DNA of 64,000 nucleotides from Saccharopolyspora rosea (GTDB lineage Bacteria; Actinomycetota; Actinomycetes; Mycobacteriales; Pseudonocardiaceae), in the NCBI RefSeq assembly GCF_025643595.1, contig NZ_CP102826.1, positions 2,852,001-2,916,000 on the forward strand, given 5' to 3'. The notes under the pieces were generated by a model that searched no databases, was not told where the DNA came from, and worked only from the letters and a program-made list of their open reading frames with translations. The first letter of the stretch is position 1. Every line of letters begins with the position of its first letter. Below, in pieces: positions 16,835-26,417 of this stretch. The translations under genes were made by a program, and so were the position numbers.

Positions 16835-17839
16835 GTGGTGTCGAAAGCGTTGCGGAGACTGGGGTTCCTGACCATCGGGTTGTTCGACGAGTCCGAACCC
16901 CGCCGCGGGCACGAGTCCGTGCTGGAGATCATCGAGCTGGGGGAGCGGCTGGGCTTCGACAGCGCCTGGGTGCGGCACCGCCACCTGCAGTACGGGATCT
17001 CCTCACCGGTCGCGGTGCTGGCGGCGGCCGCGCAGCGCACCGAGCGCATCGAACTGGGCACCGCGGTGATCCCGCTGGGCTGGGAGAACCCGCTGCGGCT
17101 GGCCGAAGATCTGGCCACTGTGGACGTGCTGTCCGGCGGTCGGCTCAACCCCGGCGTCAGCGCCGGTGCTCCGAAGAACCGCTTCAGGCGGGCGCTCTAC
17201 CCGGACACCGCGGACGTCGAGGACTTCGGCTTCGACCGCGTGCGGCGACTGCTGAGCCACCTGCGCGGCGATCCGGTCACGGGCTTCCGCGGCACCGAGG
17301 GGTTCGAGGAGTACTCCGACCGCGTCCAGCCGCACGCGCCCGGCCTGGCGAGCCGGTTGTGGTACGGCGGCGGCAGCCTGCGCTCGGTCCGGCTGGCCGG
17401 TGAGCACGGCATGAACCTGCTGACCAGCAACGTGGTCAGGGCCGAGGAATCCGAGGACTTCGGCGCGATCCAGCGGTCCCACATCCGCGCCTTCCGCGCG
17501 CACCACGCCGACGGCGAGCGGGCGCGGGTCTCGCAGGGACTGGTCGTCATCCCCACCGACAGCGCGACGCCCGAACAGCGCGCGAAGTACGAGGCGTACG
17601 TGCGGCGGCGGACCCCGCGCACCGCCACCCCGCAGGGCCCCGAGCGGTTGCTGTTCGCCCCGGACCTGCTCGGCACCTCCGCCCGGATCGCCGAACAGCT
17701 GCACGCGCATCCGGCGTTCCGGGAGGTCGACGAGGTCGCGTTCGCGCTGCCCTTCACCTTCGAGCACGCCGACTACGTGCAGATCCTCACCGACATCGCC
17801 ACCAGGCTCGGTCCGGAACTGGGCTGGCGCGCGGGCTGA
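16835..17839 (+). CDS. LLM-class flavin-dependent monooxygenase
   Basis: A 334-residue luciferase-like TIM barrel. It begins L-G-F-L-T-I-G-L-F-D, then W-V-R-H-R-H and the G-T-A-V-I-P-L-G-W-E-N-P-L-R strand common to bacterial-luciferase-like enzymes. It probably uses reduced flavin from a separate reductase, which is not encoded nearby. It starts 27 bases after metX, so it is the last gene of the leader-controlled sulfur operon; a C-S or N-oxidising role is inferred from context. Start: GTG 16835 or the next codon GTG 16838, both after GGAGG at 16826-16830. The stop TGA is the first three bases of a repeat element. Confidence 0.82.
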   Translation: MVSKALRRLGFLTIGLFDESEPRRGHESVLEIIELGERLGFDSAWVRHRHLQYGISSPVAVLAAAAQRTERIELGTAVIPLGWENPLRLAEDLATVDVLSGGRLNPGVSAGAPKNRFRRALYPDTADVEDFGFDRVRRLLSHLRGDPVTGFRGTEGFEEYSDRVQPHAPGLASRLWYGGGSLRSVRLAGEHGMNLLTSNVVRAEESEDFGAIQRSHIRAFRAHHADGERARVSQGLVVIPTDSATPEQRAKYEAYVRRRTPRTATPQGPERLLFAPDLLGTSARIAEQLHAHPAFREVDEVAFALPFTFEHADYVQILTDIATRLGPELGWRAG

Positions 17840-17900
17840 GCGCCTGTCTTCGGACCTGGCCTCGACGGATCCGGGCAAGCGGCGGCAGCCGCTTCCGCGG
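17837..17900. repeat. MITE-like repeat, copy A (one recognisable end)
   Basis: The end reads TGAGCGCCTGTCTTCGGACC, matching the family's inverted end. A perfect 7-bp hairpin AAGCGGC/GCCGCTT follows at 17877-17894. No opposite end is recognisable before the RpiR gene. The TGA at 17837-17839 is the stop codon of the LLM gene. Confidence 0.65.
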
Positions 17901-17938
17901 GCAACGCGTGGACCGAGGTCACCCGCGGGCTCGGAGCG

Positions 17939-18811
17939 TCAACCCCGGCGGGGTGTGCGGTGCAGCAGGCCGAAGCGGGACCACTGCGCCTCGGCCGCCT
18001 CCACGGCGCGCCGCGTCCGCTCTGGATCCACTGTGGACAGATGTGCGGCGATGGCCTGCGCGACCGCCAGTCCCGGTACCAGGGAGGGGAAGAACCCGAC
18101 TCCTTCGGCCGGGATGAGCACGACCTGCTCGGCGGCGCCGGCCAGCGCCGGGCTCGCCGCGTCGGTGAGCACGAAGACCCGCGCGCCGCGGTGGTGCGCC
18201 TCCTCGGCGGCGGTCACGGTGCTCTGGTAGAGCCGCCAGAAGCTGATCGCCACCAGCACGTCGCCCGGTTCCACGCGGGAGATCGAGTTGGCCAGGTCGG
18301 CGTCGTCGCGCACCACCGCCGCGTCGTAGCCCGCCAGCCGCGCGTTGTGGCCCAGTGCGGACCCGACCGCGACGTAGCTGCCGTGCGCGACGATCAGCGT
18401 GCGCCGGGCCCGCGCGATCGCCTCGGCGACGGTCCGGATCAGCTGGGTGTCCAGTCGTCGGGTCAGCACGGCCAGCGAGTCGAGATCCCTGCGCAGGGAC
18501 GCGCTGCCCGGGTCGCCCTCGGTGTGGTGGGCGGCGGCGACGTCCGGCGCGCTCAGCGAGGCGAGGTAGCGCGCGCGCAACTCCTGCTGCAGTTCCGACC
18601 ACCCGCTGAAACCGAGCAGCTGCGCGGTTCGGCTCACCGTGGCGACGTTGACCCCGGCCAGCTCGGCGGTCTCGGCCGCCGAACCGTAGGAGGCCCGCCG
18701 GGGCTGGGTCACCAGCACCTCCAGCACCGCGGCGCCCTTGGCCCGCATGCCGCGCTCGGGCACCCGGGCGCGCAACCAGGTCTCGACGTCCCTGGCGGTG
18801 CCCTCGGTCAT
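17939..18811 (-). CDS. MurR/RpiR family transcriptional regulator
   Basis: A 290-residue regulator. The N-terminal RpiR-type HTH (about residues 1-80) shows the S-A-A-E-T-A-E-L-A-G-V-N-V-A-T-V-S-R-T recognition helix region. A C-terminal SIS sugar-phosphate-binding domain follows (about 110-270, with V-A-H-G-S-Y-V-A-V-G-S-A-L and a V-A-I-S-F-W strand). Ligands of this family are usually phosphosugars. ATG 18811 was chosen for its GGGAGGGG site; an upstream ATG at 18874 lacks one. It is divergent from the MFS/amidohydrolase pair, its probable targets. Confidence 0.87.
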   Translation of the reverse strand: MTEGTARDVETWLRARVPERGMRAKGAAVLEVLVTQPRRASYGSAAETAELAGVNVATVSRTAQLLGFSGWSELQQELRARYLASLSAPDVAAAHHTEGDPGSASLRRDLDSLAVLTRRLDTQLIRTVAEAIARARRTLIVAHGSYVAVGSALGHNARLAGYDAAVVRDDADLANSISRVEPGDVLVAISFWRLYQSTVTAAEEAHHRGARVFVLTDAASPALAGAAEQVVLIPAEGVGFFPSLVPGLAVAQAIAAHLSTVDPERTRRAVEAAEAQWSRFGLLHRTPRRG

Positions 18812-18841
18812 CAGACCCCTCCCGCTGCCTCGCCGGTCGAA

Positions 18842-18893
18842 CGCAACAGGTATTGCGAACGATAACAACTGCACTATATGTTGCCGGTCACTC
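18842..18893. promoter_or_regulatory. Divergent promoter/operator region of the RpiR-MFS pair
   Basis: This short AT-rich stretch between the divergent starts holds GCAACA (18843-18848) and its complement TGTTGC near 18888, plus a TTGCGAACGATAACAAC block. It is the only likely site for promoter and regulator binding between the two genes. The exact operator is not certain. Confidence 0.4.
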
Positions 18894-18920
18894 CGCTGGC
18901 GCTGGGAACGGAGGTGCCCG

Positions 18921-20348
18921 GTGACCCTGTTGGCCAGGCTGGACCGGCTCCCGCTGAGCCGGCCGCACTACCTGTTGTTGCTGCTGGGCGGCCTCGGCTA
19001 CACGTTCGACGGGATGGACTCCGCGGTGGTGGCCTTCCTGCTGCCGAGCGTGCGCGACGAGTGGGGCCTGACCAACGCGCAGCTCGGCGTCATCGGCTCG
19101 GCCACCCCGTTCGGCTTCCTGTTCGGCGCCGCCTGCGCCGGGCTGCTCGGCGACCGGATCGGTCGCCGGCGGGTGATGACGTCGGCGCTGGCCGTCTACG
19201 CGGTGTTCTCCGTCGTCGGTGCCGCGGCGCCGAACTACGAGGTCTTCCTGGCCGCCCGGGTGTTCGCCGGGTTCGGCGCGGGGGCGGAGAGCGCCATCGC
19301 GCCGTTCCTGTCCGAGTTCGTGCCCGCGGCGCGGCGCGGCTGGTTCGTCGGTGCGCTGGCCGGGTTCTTCTCCTTCGGCTTCGTCGCCGCGGCGTTGCTC
19401 GGCCGGTTCGTGGTGCAGCCGGTTCCGGCGGGGTGGCGGTGGGCGCAGGTGGTCACCGCCCTGCCGATCGTGCTGCTGCTGTGGTGGCGGCGCTCGCTGC
19501 CGGAATCACCGCGCTACCTGCTGGCCAGCGGTCGTGCGGCCGACGCCGAGCGGGTCGTGGTCGATCTGGAGCGCAGGGTCCGGGACGCGACCGGGCGGCC
19601 GCTGCCACCGGTTCCCGCGACAGCGGTGCACCAGCCCGCCGAGGCGCGCCGGATCGGCCTGCCCTCCGCGCTGAAGTACCTGTGGAGCCGACCGATGGCG
19701 CGGCGGACCGCGATCACCTGGCTGATCTGGTTCGTGATCACGTTCGCCTACTACGGCTTCTTCACCTGGATCCCGACGCTGCTGGTGCAGCAGGGCATCA
19801 CGGTCACCAAGAGCTTCGAGTTCTCGATCGTCATCTACCTCGCCCAGGTTCCGGGCTACTTCTCGGCGGCGTGGCTCGGCGAGTTCCTGGACCGCAAGAA
19901 CACCATCGCGCTCTACCTGGCGGGTGCCGCGGCCAGCGCGTACTGGATGTCGCAGCTGACCGACCCGGTGCTGATCACGACCTCGGCCGCGGTGCTGTCG
20001 TGCTTCCTCAACGGCACCTACGCAGCGGTGTACTCCTACACCCCGGAGGTCTTCCCGACCTGGATCCGGGCCTCCGGGACCGGGTTGTCCAGCGCGTTCG
20101 GCCGCGTCGGCAGCATCATCGCGCCGACGGTGATCGGCACGTCCGCCGCGACGCTGGGCTTCGCGGGCGTGTTCGGCATGACCACCGCGGTGCTGGCCGT
20201 CGGTGTCGTGTGCACCCTGGTGTTCGGGCTGGCCACCGCGGGTCGCTCGCTGGAGGACCTCTCCGAGGACCCGGTGGCCGGGGCGGACCCGCGATCTCAC
20301 CGTCCAACGTGGACCGATCCGAGAACGACCGGGAGGAGAGGGAATTGA
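18921..20348 (+). CDS. MFS transporter (sugar/aromatic-acid:H+ symporter type)
   Basis: A 475-residue, 12-segment major-facilitator protein. It shows D-G-M-D in TM1, the loop G-D-R-I-G-R-R-R-V after TM2, P-E-S-P-R-Y-L-L-A-S-G-R after TM6 and the second-half E-F-L-D-R-K-N motif, a pattern typical of the sugar and acid symporter families. GTG 18921 follows GGAGG at 18910-18914. The stop overlaps the TTG start of the amidohydrolase, so transporter and enzyme are coupled; the enzyme's substrate is probably what is imported. Confidence 0.88.
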   Translation: MTLLARLDRLPLSRPHYLLLLLGGLGYTFDGMDSAVVAFLLPSVRDEWGLTNAQLGVIGSATPFGFLFGAACAGLLGDRIGRRRVMTSALAVYAVFSVVGAAAPNYEVFLAARVFAGFGAGAESAIAPFLSEFVPAARRGWFVGALAGFFSFGFVAAALLGRFVVQPVPAGWRWAQVVTALPIVLLLWWRRSLPESPRYLLASGRAADAERVVVDLERRVRDATGRPLPPVPATAVHQPAEARRIGLPSALKYLWSRPMARRTAITWLIWFVITFAYYGFFTWIPTLLVQQGITVTKSFEFSIVIYLAQVPGYFSAAWLGEFLDRKNTIALYLAGAAASAYWMSQLTDPVLITTSAAVLSCFLNGTYAAVYSYTPEVFPTWIRASGTGLSSAFGRVGSIIAPTVIGTSAATLGFAGVFGMTTAVLAVGVVCTLVFGLATAGRSLEDLSEDPVAGADPRSHRPTWTDPRTTGRRGN

Positions 20349-21553
20349 CCGCCCTGCTGCTGCGTTCCGGCACGCTGCTCGATGTGGAGACCGGCGATCG
20401 CTCGCACGCCGACCTGCTGTGCGCGGACGGGCGCATCGCCGAGATCGGCCCGGGGCTGCGCGTGCCGGAGGGCGCGCGGACCGTGGAACTGGCCGGTGCC
20501 ACCGTGCTGCCCGGGCTGATCGACGCGCACGTCCACGTCACCGCCGCCACCGCCGATCTCGGTGCGCTGCCCGCGTGGTCGCCGTCCTACGCCACCGCGC
20601 ACGCCGCGCGGATCATGAGCGGGATGCTCGACCGGGGGTTCACCACGGTCCGGGACGCCTCCGGCGCCGACTTCGGCCTGGCCGATGCGCAGGCCGAGGG
20701 ACTCCTCCGGGGACCGCGGCTGATGTTCTGCGGCAAGGCGCTGAGCCAGACCGGCGGGCACGGCGACTCCCGCCCGCGCGGTACCCGGGTCCACGACGGC
20801 CACCAGTGCTGCGCCGGGCTCGGCCGCGTCGCCGACGGAGTGGACGCGGTGCGCGCCGCCGCGCGCGACGAGCTGCGCAAGGGCGCCCACCACATCAAGG
20901 TGATGGCCGGTGGCGGGGTGGCCTCACCGACCGACCGCATCGACTCCACCCAGTACTCGCTGGACGAACTGCGGGCCGTGGTGGAGGAGGCCGAGGCCGC
21001 CAACCGCTACGTCGCCGCGCACGCCTACACCGCGCGGTCGGTGAGCCGCGCCCTGCGGGCGGGCATCCGCTCGATCGAGCACGGCAACCTCATCGACGAG
21101 TCCACTGTGGCCGAATTCCGCGAGCACGACGCGTTCCTGGTCCCGACCCTGGTGACCTACTGGGCGTTGAAGACCGAGGGCCGCGAGTTCGGGCTCCCGG
21201 AGAACAGCTGGCGCAAGGTCGACGAGGTGCTCGACGCCGGCCTGCGGGCCCTGGAGCGCGCGCACCGCGGCGGCGTCCGGATCGTCTACGGCACCGACCT
21301 GCTCGGCGGCATGCACCGCCACCAGAACGAGGAGTTCCGGATCCGCGGCGAGGTGCAGCAGCCGCTGGACGTCCTCCGCTCGGCGACCAGCACCGCCGCC
21401 GAACTCCTCGGCATGTCCGGCGAAATCGGCACCCTGCGCCCGGGCGCGGTGGCCGACCTGGTCGTCCTCGACGGCGACCCGCTGTCCGACATCGCAGTCC
21501 TCGCGGACCCGGCCCGCATCCGCCACGTCGTCCAGAACGGCGCCGTGGTCTGA
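20345..21553 (+). CDS. Metal-dependent amidohydrolase (imidazolonepropionase/prolidase-like)
   Basis: A 402-residue amidohydrolase-superfamily enzyme. Metal ligands: D-A-H-V-H-V near residue 63, a probable carboxylated Lys in H-H-I-K-V-M-A-G-G-G near 185, H-A-Y-T near 222, S-I-E-H-G-N near 243 and the Asp in V-Y-G-T-D-L-L near 320. The composite small beta-sandwich (residues 1-55 and 350-402) is typical. The substrate is unknown: cyclic amides, imides or dipeptides are possible. The start is TTG 20345, overlapping the MFS stop and preceded by GGGAGGAGAGG; a rare start codon decided by this spacing. Confidence 0.85.
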   Translation: MTALLLRSGTLLDVETGDRSHADLLCADGRIAEIGPGLRVPEGARTVELAGATVLPGLIDAHVHVTAATADLGALPAWSPSYATAHAARIMSGMLDRGFTTVRDASGADFGLADAQAEGLLRGPRLMFCGKALSQTGGHGDSRPRGTRVHDGHQCCAGLGRVADGVDAVRAAARDELRKGAHHIKVMAGGGVASPTDRIDSTQYSLDELRAVVEEAEAANRYVAAHAYTARSVSRALRAGIRSIEHGNLIDESTVAEFREHDAFLVPTLVTYWALKTEGREFGLPENSWRKVDEVLDAGLRALERAHRGGVRIVYGTDLLGGMHRHQNEEFRIRGEVQQPLDVLRSATSTAAELLGMSGEIGTLRPGAVADLVVLDGDPLSDIAVLADPARIRHVVQNGAVV

Positions 21554-21599
21554 ACTCCCGGTCCGCGGGCCGATCGCGGCGTGTTGCCCGACTCGCGGT

Positions 21600-22030
21600 G
21601 CGGTGGCGTCCCCGGCCCTGCACCGCGTGCCGGACACGAGTCCGGGCTCGGCGGGCTCCAGCCCGTCGAGGAAGGCCGCGATCTCGGGGCGCAGGCCGGT
21701 GCGAGCCACCGTGCCGACCGGCAGGCCGTTGCGGAACACCCCGCCGCCGGGCGTCCCCGAGGTCCGGGGTGCCGACTACGCCGTCCCGGTGAACCCGTCG
21801 CTGCGGAACCACGCCGACAGCGGCGGTGCCGGGTGCTCGGCGTGCGCCGGTGCCAGGACGCCGAAGCCGGCGGTGGCCGGAGGACGGACCGGACCGCTCG
21901 GGATGCTCGGGCGGAACCAGTGCGAGGACGTCCAGGCGAGGGAGGGCCAGGTGCGCCCGATCCGGATCAGGTCGGGGTGGATGTCCACGAGCGACATGTG
22001 TTCGTCGTCGTTGTGCGTGCGATCGATCAT
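21600..22030 (-). pseudogene. Possible decayed small gene (in-frame stop)
   Basis: A minus-strand frame from ATG 22030 shows plausible coding sequence (D-I-H-P-D-L-I-R-I-G-R-T-W-P-S-L) to a TAG at 21776-21778. In the same frame, good coding sequence resumes (F-R-N-G-L-P-V-G-T-V-A-R-T-G-L-R-P-E-I) to about 21600. No ribosome site is clear and I do not recognise the product. This is the only candidate gene in the 705-base gap 21554-22258; it may be a decayed gene or chance. Confidence 0.25.
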
Positions 22031-22258
22031 GGTGTTTGGCCGTGCGGTGTTGGTGGTGGTTGATCGTGATCGCCGAACACCTGCCGGGCATCGCGACCGG
22101 TCGGGGCGTCGGCGACGATGTCGAGGCGGAACCTATCGGCGCCTCGACGGGGGCAATGCTGACACGCCGACGGATCGGTCCGGGACAACACCTTCGAAGC
22201 ACCGCGTCCCTCCTGGATCGCCCATGCGTCGTCGGGGGTGCTGGCTACCGTTGGCGGC

Positions 22259-23050
22259 ATGACCCAAGCCGAGAAGTTCCGGGAACTGCACCGCGGTGCC
22301 GAAGTCCTCCTGTTGCCCAACGCGTGGGACGTCGGGTCGGCGAGGATCCTGCAACACCTGGGATTCCGCGCCGTGGCGACGACGAGCGGCGGTGCCGCGG
22401 CGGCCCGCGGTCGACTCGACGGCGCCCTCGGCCGCGATGCCGTGCTGGCGCACGGCGCGGAGCTCGCCGCGGCCGTCGACGTGCCGGTGTCGGCCGACCT
22501 GGAGAACTGCTTCGCCGACGAACCCGAGGGCGTCGCCGAGACGGTCCGGCGCGCGCTGACCACCGGACTGGCGGGCGTGTCGGTCGAGGACTGGAGCGGT
22601 TCCGAGATCTACGACCCCGCGTTGGCCGCCGAACGGGTGCGGGCCGCAGTGGCGGCCGCCGGGCAGGACCTGGTGGTCACCGCGCGAGCGGAGAACCACA
22701 TCCGCGGCGTGGCCGACCTCGCCGACACGATCGCGCGGCTGCAGTCCTACCAGCAGGCCGGCGCGGACGTGGTGTACGCGCCGGGAATCCGCGGCCGGGA
22801 GCAGATCCGGGCGGTGGTCGAGGCGGTCGACGTCCCGGTCAACGTGCTGGCGCTCCCGGAGGTGCCGCCGGTGCCCGAACTCGCCGCGCTCGGCGTGCGG
22901 CGGATCTCGGTCGGCGGCGCGTTCGCGTTCGCCGCCTACCAGGCGATGGCCGACGTCGCCGAGGAACTGCGGACCCGCGGGACCTACGGCTTCCTCGACC
23001 CGGCGGCGGGCGGAGCCGCGCTGGCCCGGGAGTCGTTCCCCACCGGCTGA
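22259..23050 (+). CDS. Isocitrate lyase/PEP mutase superfamily protein
   Basis: A 263-residue single-domain TIM barrel. It contains L-P-N-A-W-D-V-G-S-A-R (residues 21-31), S-A-D-L-E-N-C-F near residue 81 (metal-site Asp/Glu), the S-V-E-D-W-S-G strand and the T-A-R-A-E-N-H loop near 145. This subgroup is widespread in actinobacteria and lacks the isocitrate-lyase K-K-C-G-H loop. It probably cleaves or forms a C-C bond in an alpha-keto acid (methylisocitrate-lyase or oxaloacetate-type reaction), but the substrate is unknown. ATG 22259 is used; a GTG at 22238 would add seven residues. It appears to be a single-gene unit. Confidence 0.82.
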   Translation: MTQAEKFRELHRGAEVLLLPNAWDVGSARILQHLGFRAVATTSGGAAAARGRLDGALGRDAVLAHGAELAAAVDVPVSADLENCFADEPEGVAETVRRALTTGLAGVSVEDWSGSEIYDPALAAERVRAAVAAAGQDLVVTARAENHIRGVADLADTIARLQSYQQAGADVVYAPGIRGREQIRAVVEAVDVPVNVLALPEVPPVPELAALGVRRISVGGAFAFAAYQAMADVAEELRTRGTYGFLDPAAGGAALARESFPTG

Positions 23051-23130
23051 TCCGCCTCGTCCCCGGTGTCGTGCGGCACACCTCTCCGGCGGTGCCCGCT
23101 GGGCAAGGCGCCCTGACCTGGGGACATCAA

Positions 23131-23158
23131 CGAACTTTGTGGGGTGACAAGAAGTTCG
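23131..23158. promoter_or_regulatory. Interrupted inverted repeat upstream of the EEP-family gene
   Basis: CGAACTT (23131-23137) and AAGTTCG (23152-23158) are exact complements spaced 14 bases, a spacing of two helical turns that suits a dimeric regulator. It lies in a 465-base gene-free gap (23051-23515). I see no other feature in that gap apart from the ribosome site of the next gene. Confidence 0.35.
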
Positions 23159-23515
23159 TGCTTCCCCCGGCGGCGAGCCCGCCCTAGCGTCGGTGGGGCC
23201 GCCCGGCACCGGGGGGACGACGGGCGGTGCCTTCTCGCGGCAGGAGTCGCGGGCAGTGCTCGGGGAGGCGGCGGTGCGGACGGTATCCGGGGGGAGCTGA
23301 CCGCACCGCCCCTCGCCGTCGGCGAGCGGCGGTGCGGGGCGACGACCGCGGTGCGCGCGCCCGAAACGCCGAGGTGTCCGCAGTGGACGGCGGTTGCCGG
23401 GCGGCCGCGCCGTCGCCGCCCCGACACCGGATGCTCACGTCGAGTTCTCCCGGCACGACGTGCGCCCGCGCCCGCGGGCACTAGGGTTCCCGGCGGGACG
23501 TCGAGGGGAGGCAAG

Positions 23516-24358
23516 ATGCGTGCGTTCCGAGCGGTGCTCGCCGTGCTGCTCGCCGCCGTGGCGGGCGGCGTCGTGCCGGCGGAGGCGGACGCCGGAGTTC
23601 CGCTGCGGGTGGCGACCTACAACATCCACGCCGGTGCCGGGTTGGACGACCGGTTCGACCTGGACCGGACCGCGGGGGCGATCCGGTCGTTGGACGCCGA
23701 CGTCGTCGGGCTGCAGGAAGTCGACGTGCACTGGGGCGAACGCAGCCGGTTCACCGACGAGGCCCGGGAACTCGCCGCACGACTGGGCGTGCGCGTGTTC
23801 TTCGCACCGATCTACGACCAGCCCGGGGCGGGTCCCGGCGCGCCGCGACGCCGGTTCGGGGTGGCGCTGCTCAGCCGCCACCCGATCGTCGACGCGGCGA
23901 ACCACGAGATCAGCCGCCTGCCCACGCAGGGTCCGGACGCACGACCGGTGCGGATGCCGGGGTTCGGCGAGGTGGCGGTCCAGGTGCGCGGCGCGCGGGT
24001 GCACGTCTTCTGCACGCACCTGGACTTCCGGCCGGACCCGGCCGTGCGCGCCGCCCAGGTCCGGGACATGCTCGCCATCACCGGCCGGGCGCGCGGGCCC
24101 GTGGTGCTGCTCGGCGACTTCAACGCCGAACCGGGTGCCCGCGAACTGGCGCCGCTGTGGGAATCCCTGCGCGACGTCGACCCGGGCGGCGGCACCTACC
24201 CGGCCGACCGCCCGACCGGCCGCATCGACCTCGTCGCGGCGTCGCCGGGGCTGCGCGCGCTGGACGCGCACGTCGTGCCCACCACGGCGTCGGACCACCG
24301 CCCGGTGGTCGCCGACCTGCTCGTCACCCCTGCAGGGCGGCCCACTCCTCGTCGGTGA
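23516..24358 (+). CDS. Secreted endonuclease/exonuclease/phosphatase family protein
   Basis: A 280-residue protein with a Sec signal peptide (R-A-F-R-A-V-L-A-V-L-L-A-A-V..., cleavage after about residue 25). The DNase-I-like fold shows A-T-Y-N-I-H-A-G (about 34-41), the metal Glu in G-L-Q-E-V-D (about 66), L-G-D-F-N-A-E-P (about 202) and the final S-D-H-R-P-V-V-A-D (about 263). All key residues for a metal-dependent phosphodiesterase are present. Substrates of exported members include phospholipids (sphingomyelinase-like), nucleic acids or inositol phosphates. It overlaps the convergent DUF779 gene by 35 bases. Confidence 0.87.
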   Translation: MRAFRAVLAVLLAAVAGGVVPAEADAGVPLRVATYNIHAGAGLDDRFDLDRTAGAIRSLDADVVGLQEVDVHWGERSRFTDEARELAARLGVRVFFAPIYDQPGAGPGAPRRRFGVALLSRHPIVDAANHEISRLPTQGPDARPVRMPGFGEVAVQVRGARVHVFCTHLDFRPDPAVRAAQVRDMLAITGRARGPVVLLGDFNAEPGARELAPLWESLRDVDPGGGTYPADRPTGRIDLVAASPGLRALDAHVVPTTASDHRPVVADLLVTPAGRPTPRR

Positions 24359-24691
24359 GCAGCCGGGAGCGGATCAGGAAGCGCACGCCGTCCGGCGCCT
24401 CCAGGGAGAACCCGCTGCCGCGCCCCGGCACCAGGTCGATCGTCAGGTGGGTGTGCTTCCAGTACTCGTACTGCGACCGCGACATCCACACCGGGACCGG
24501 TTCGGCGACGCCGTCGACGACCAGGTCGCCGAGGTGGACGTCGGCGGCGCCGGTGCGGAACTCCCCGGCGGGATAGCACATCGGCGAGCTGCCGTCGCAG
24601 CACCCGCCGGACTGGTGGAACATAAGCGGACCGTGCCGCTCCCGGAGGCGGCGCAGCTGCGCCGCCGCCTCCGGGGTGAGGTCGACCGGCA

Positions 24692-24692
<1 letters not shown>
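24324..24692 (-). CDS. DUF779 family protein
   Basis: A 122-residue cytoplasmic protein with the family hallmark H-Q-S-G-G-C-C-D-G-S-S-P-M-C (residues 26-39) and Y-W-K-H-T-H near residue 77. The clustered Cys and His residues suggest metal binding. DUF779 genes are very often coupled to aldehyde dehydrogenases, as here: ATG 24692 overlaps the aldehyde dehydrogenase stop (ATGA). Its role is unknown; it may help assemble or protect the dehydrogenase. Confidence 0.9.
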
Positions 24693-26215
<1,523 letters not shown>

Positions 26216-26232
26216 CACGAGCCTCCTACTTG

Positions 26233-26284
26233 GTGACGTGGGTCACTGGTGTGGCGGGAGGTTAGGTGTCGCGACGTTGCAACG
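26233..26284. promoter_or_regulatory. Divergent control region between ALDH and its regulator
   Basis: Contains GTGAC-4-GTCAC (26233-26246), the perfect 10-bp palindrome CGTTGCAACG (26275-26284), and a direct repeat CGACGTTGC on both sides of the latter. These are good candidates for regulator binding upstream of the aldehyde dehydrogenase. Confidence 0.45.
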
Positions 26285-26417
26285 ACGTTGCGTCGAGGTG
26301 CCCCGGGCGGAGCAGCGGTACTTGCCGATCGGCCCGGCGTCGCTCCAAGATGGCCCGACCGGTGTCGCCAGACATCCGGGTGATTCGTCAGATGCGGACA
26401 ATGCGGCGTTCACCGAC

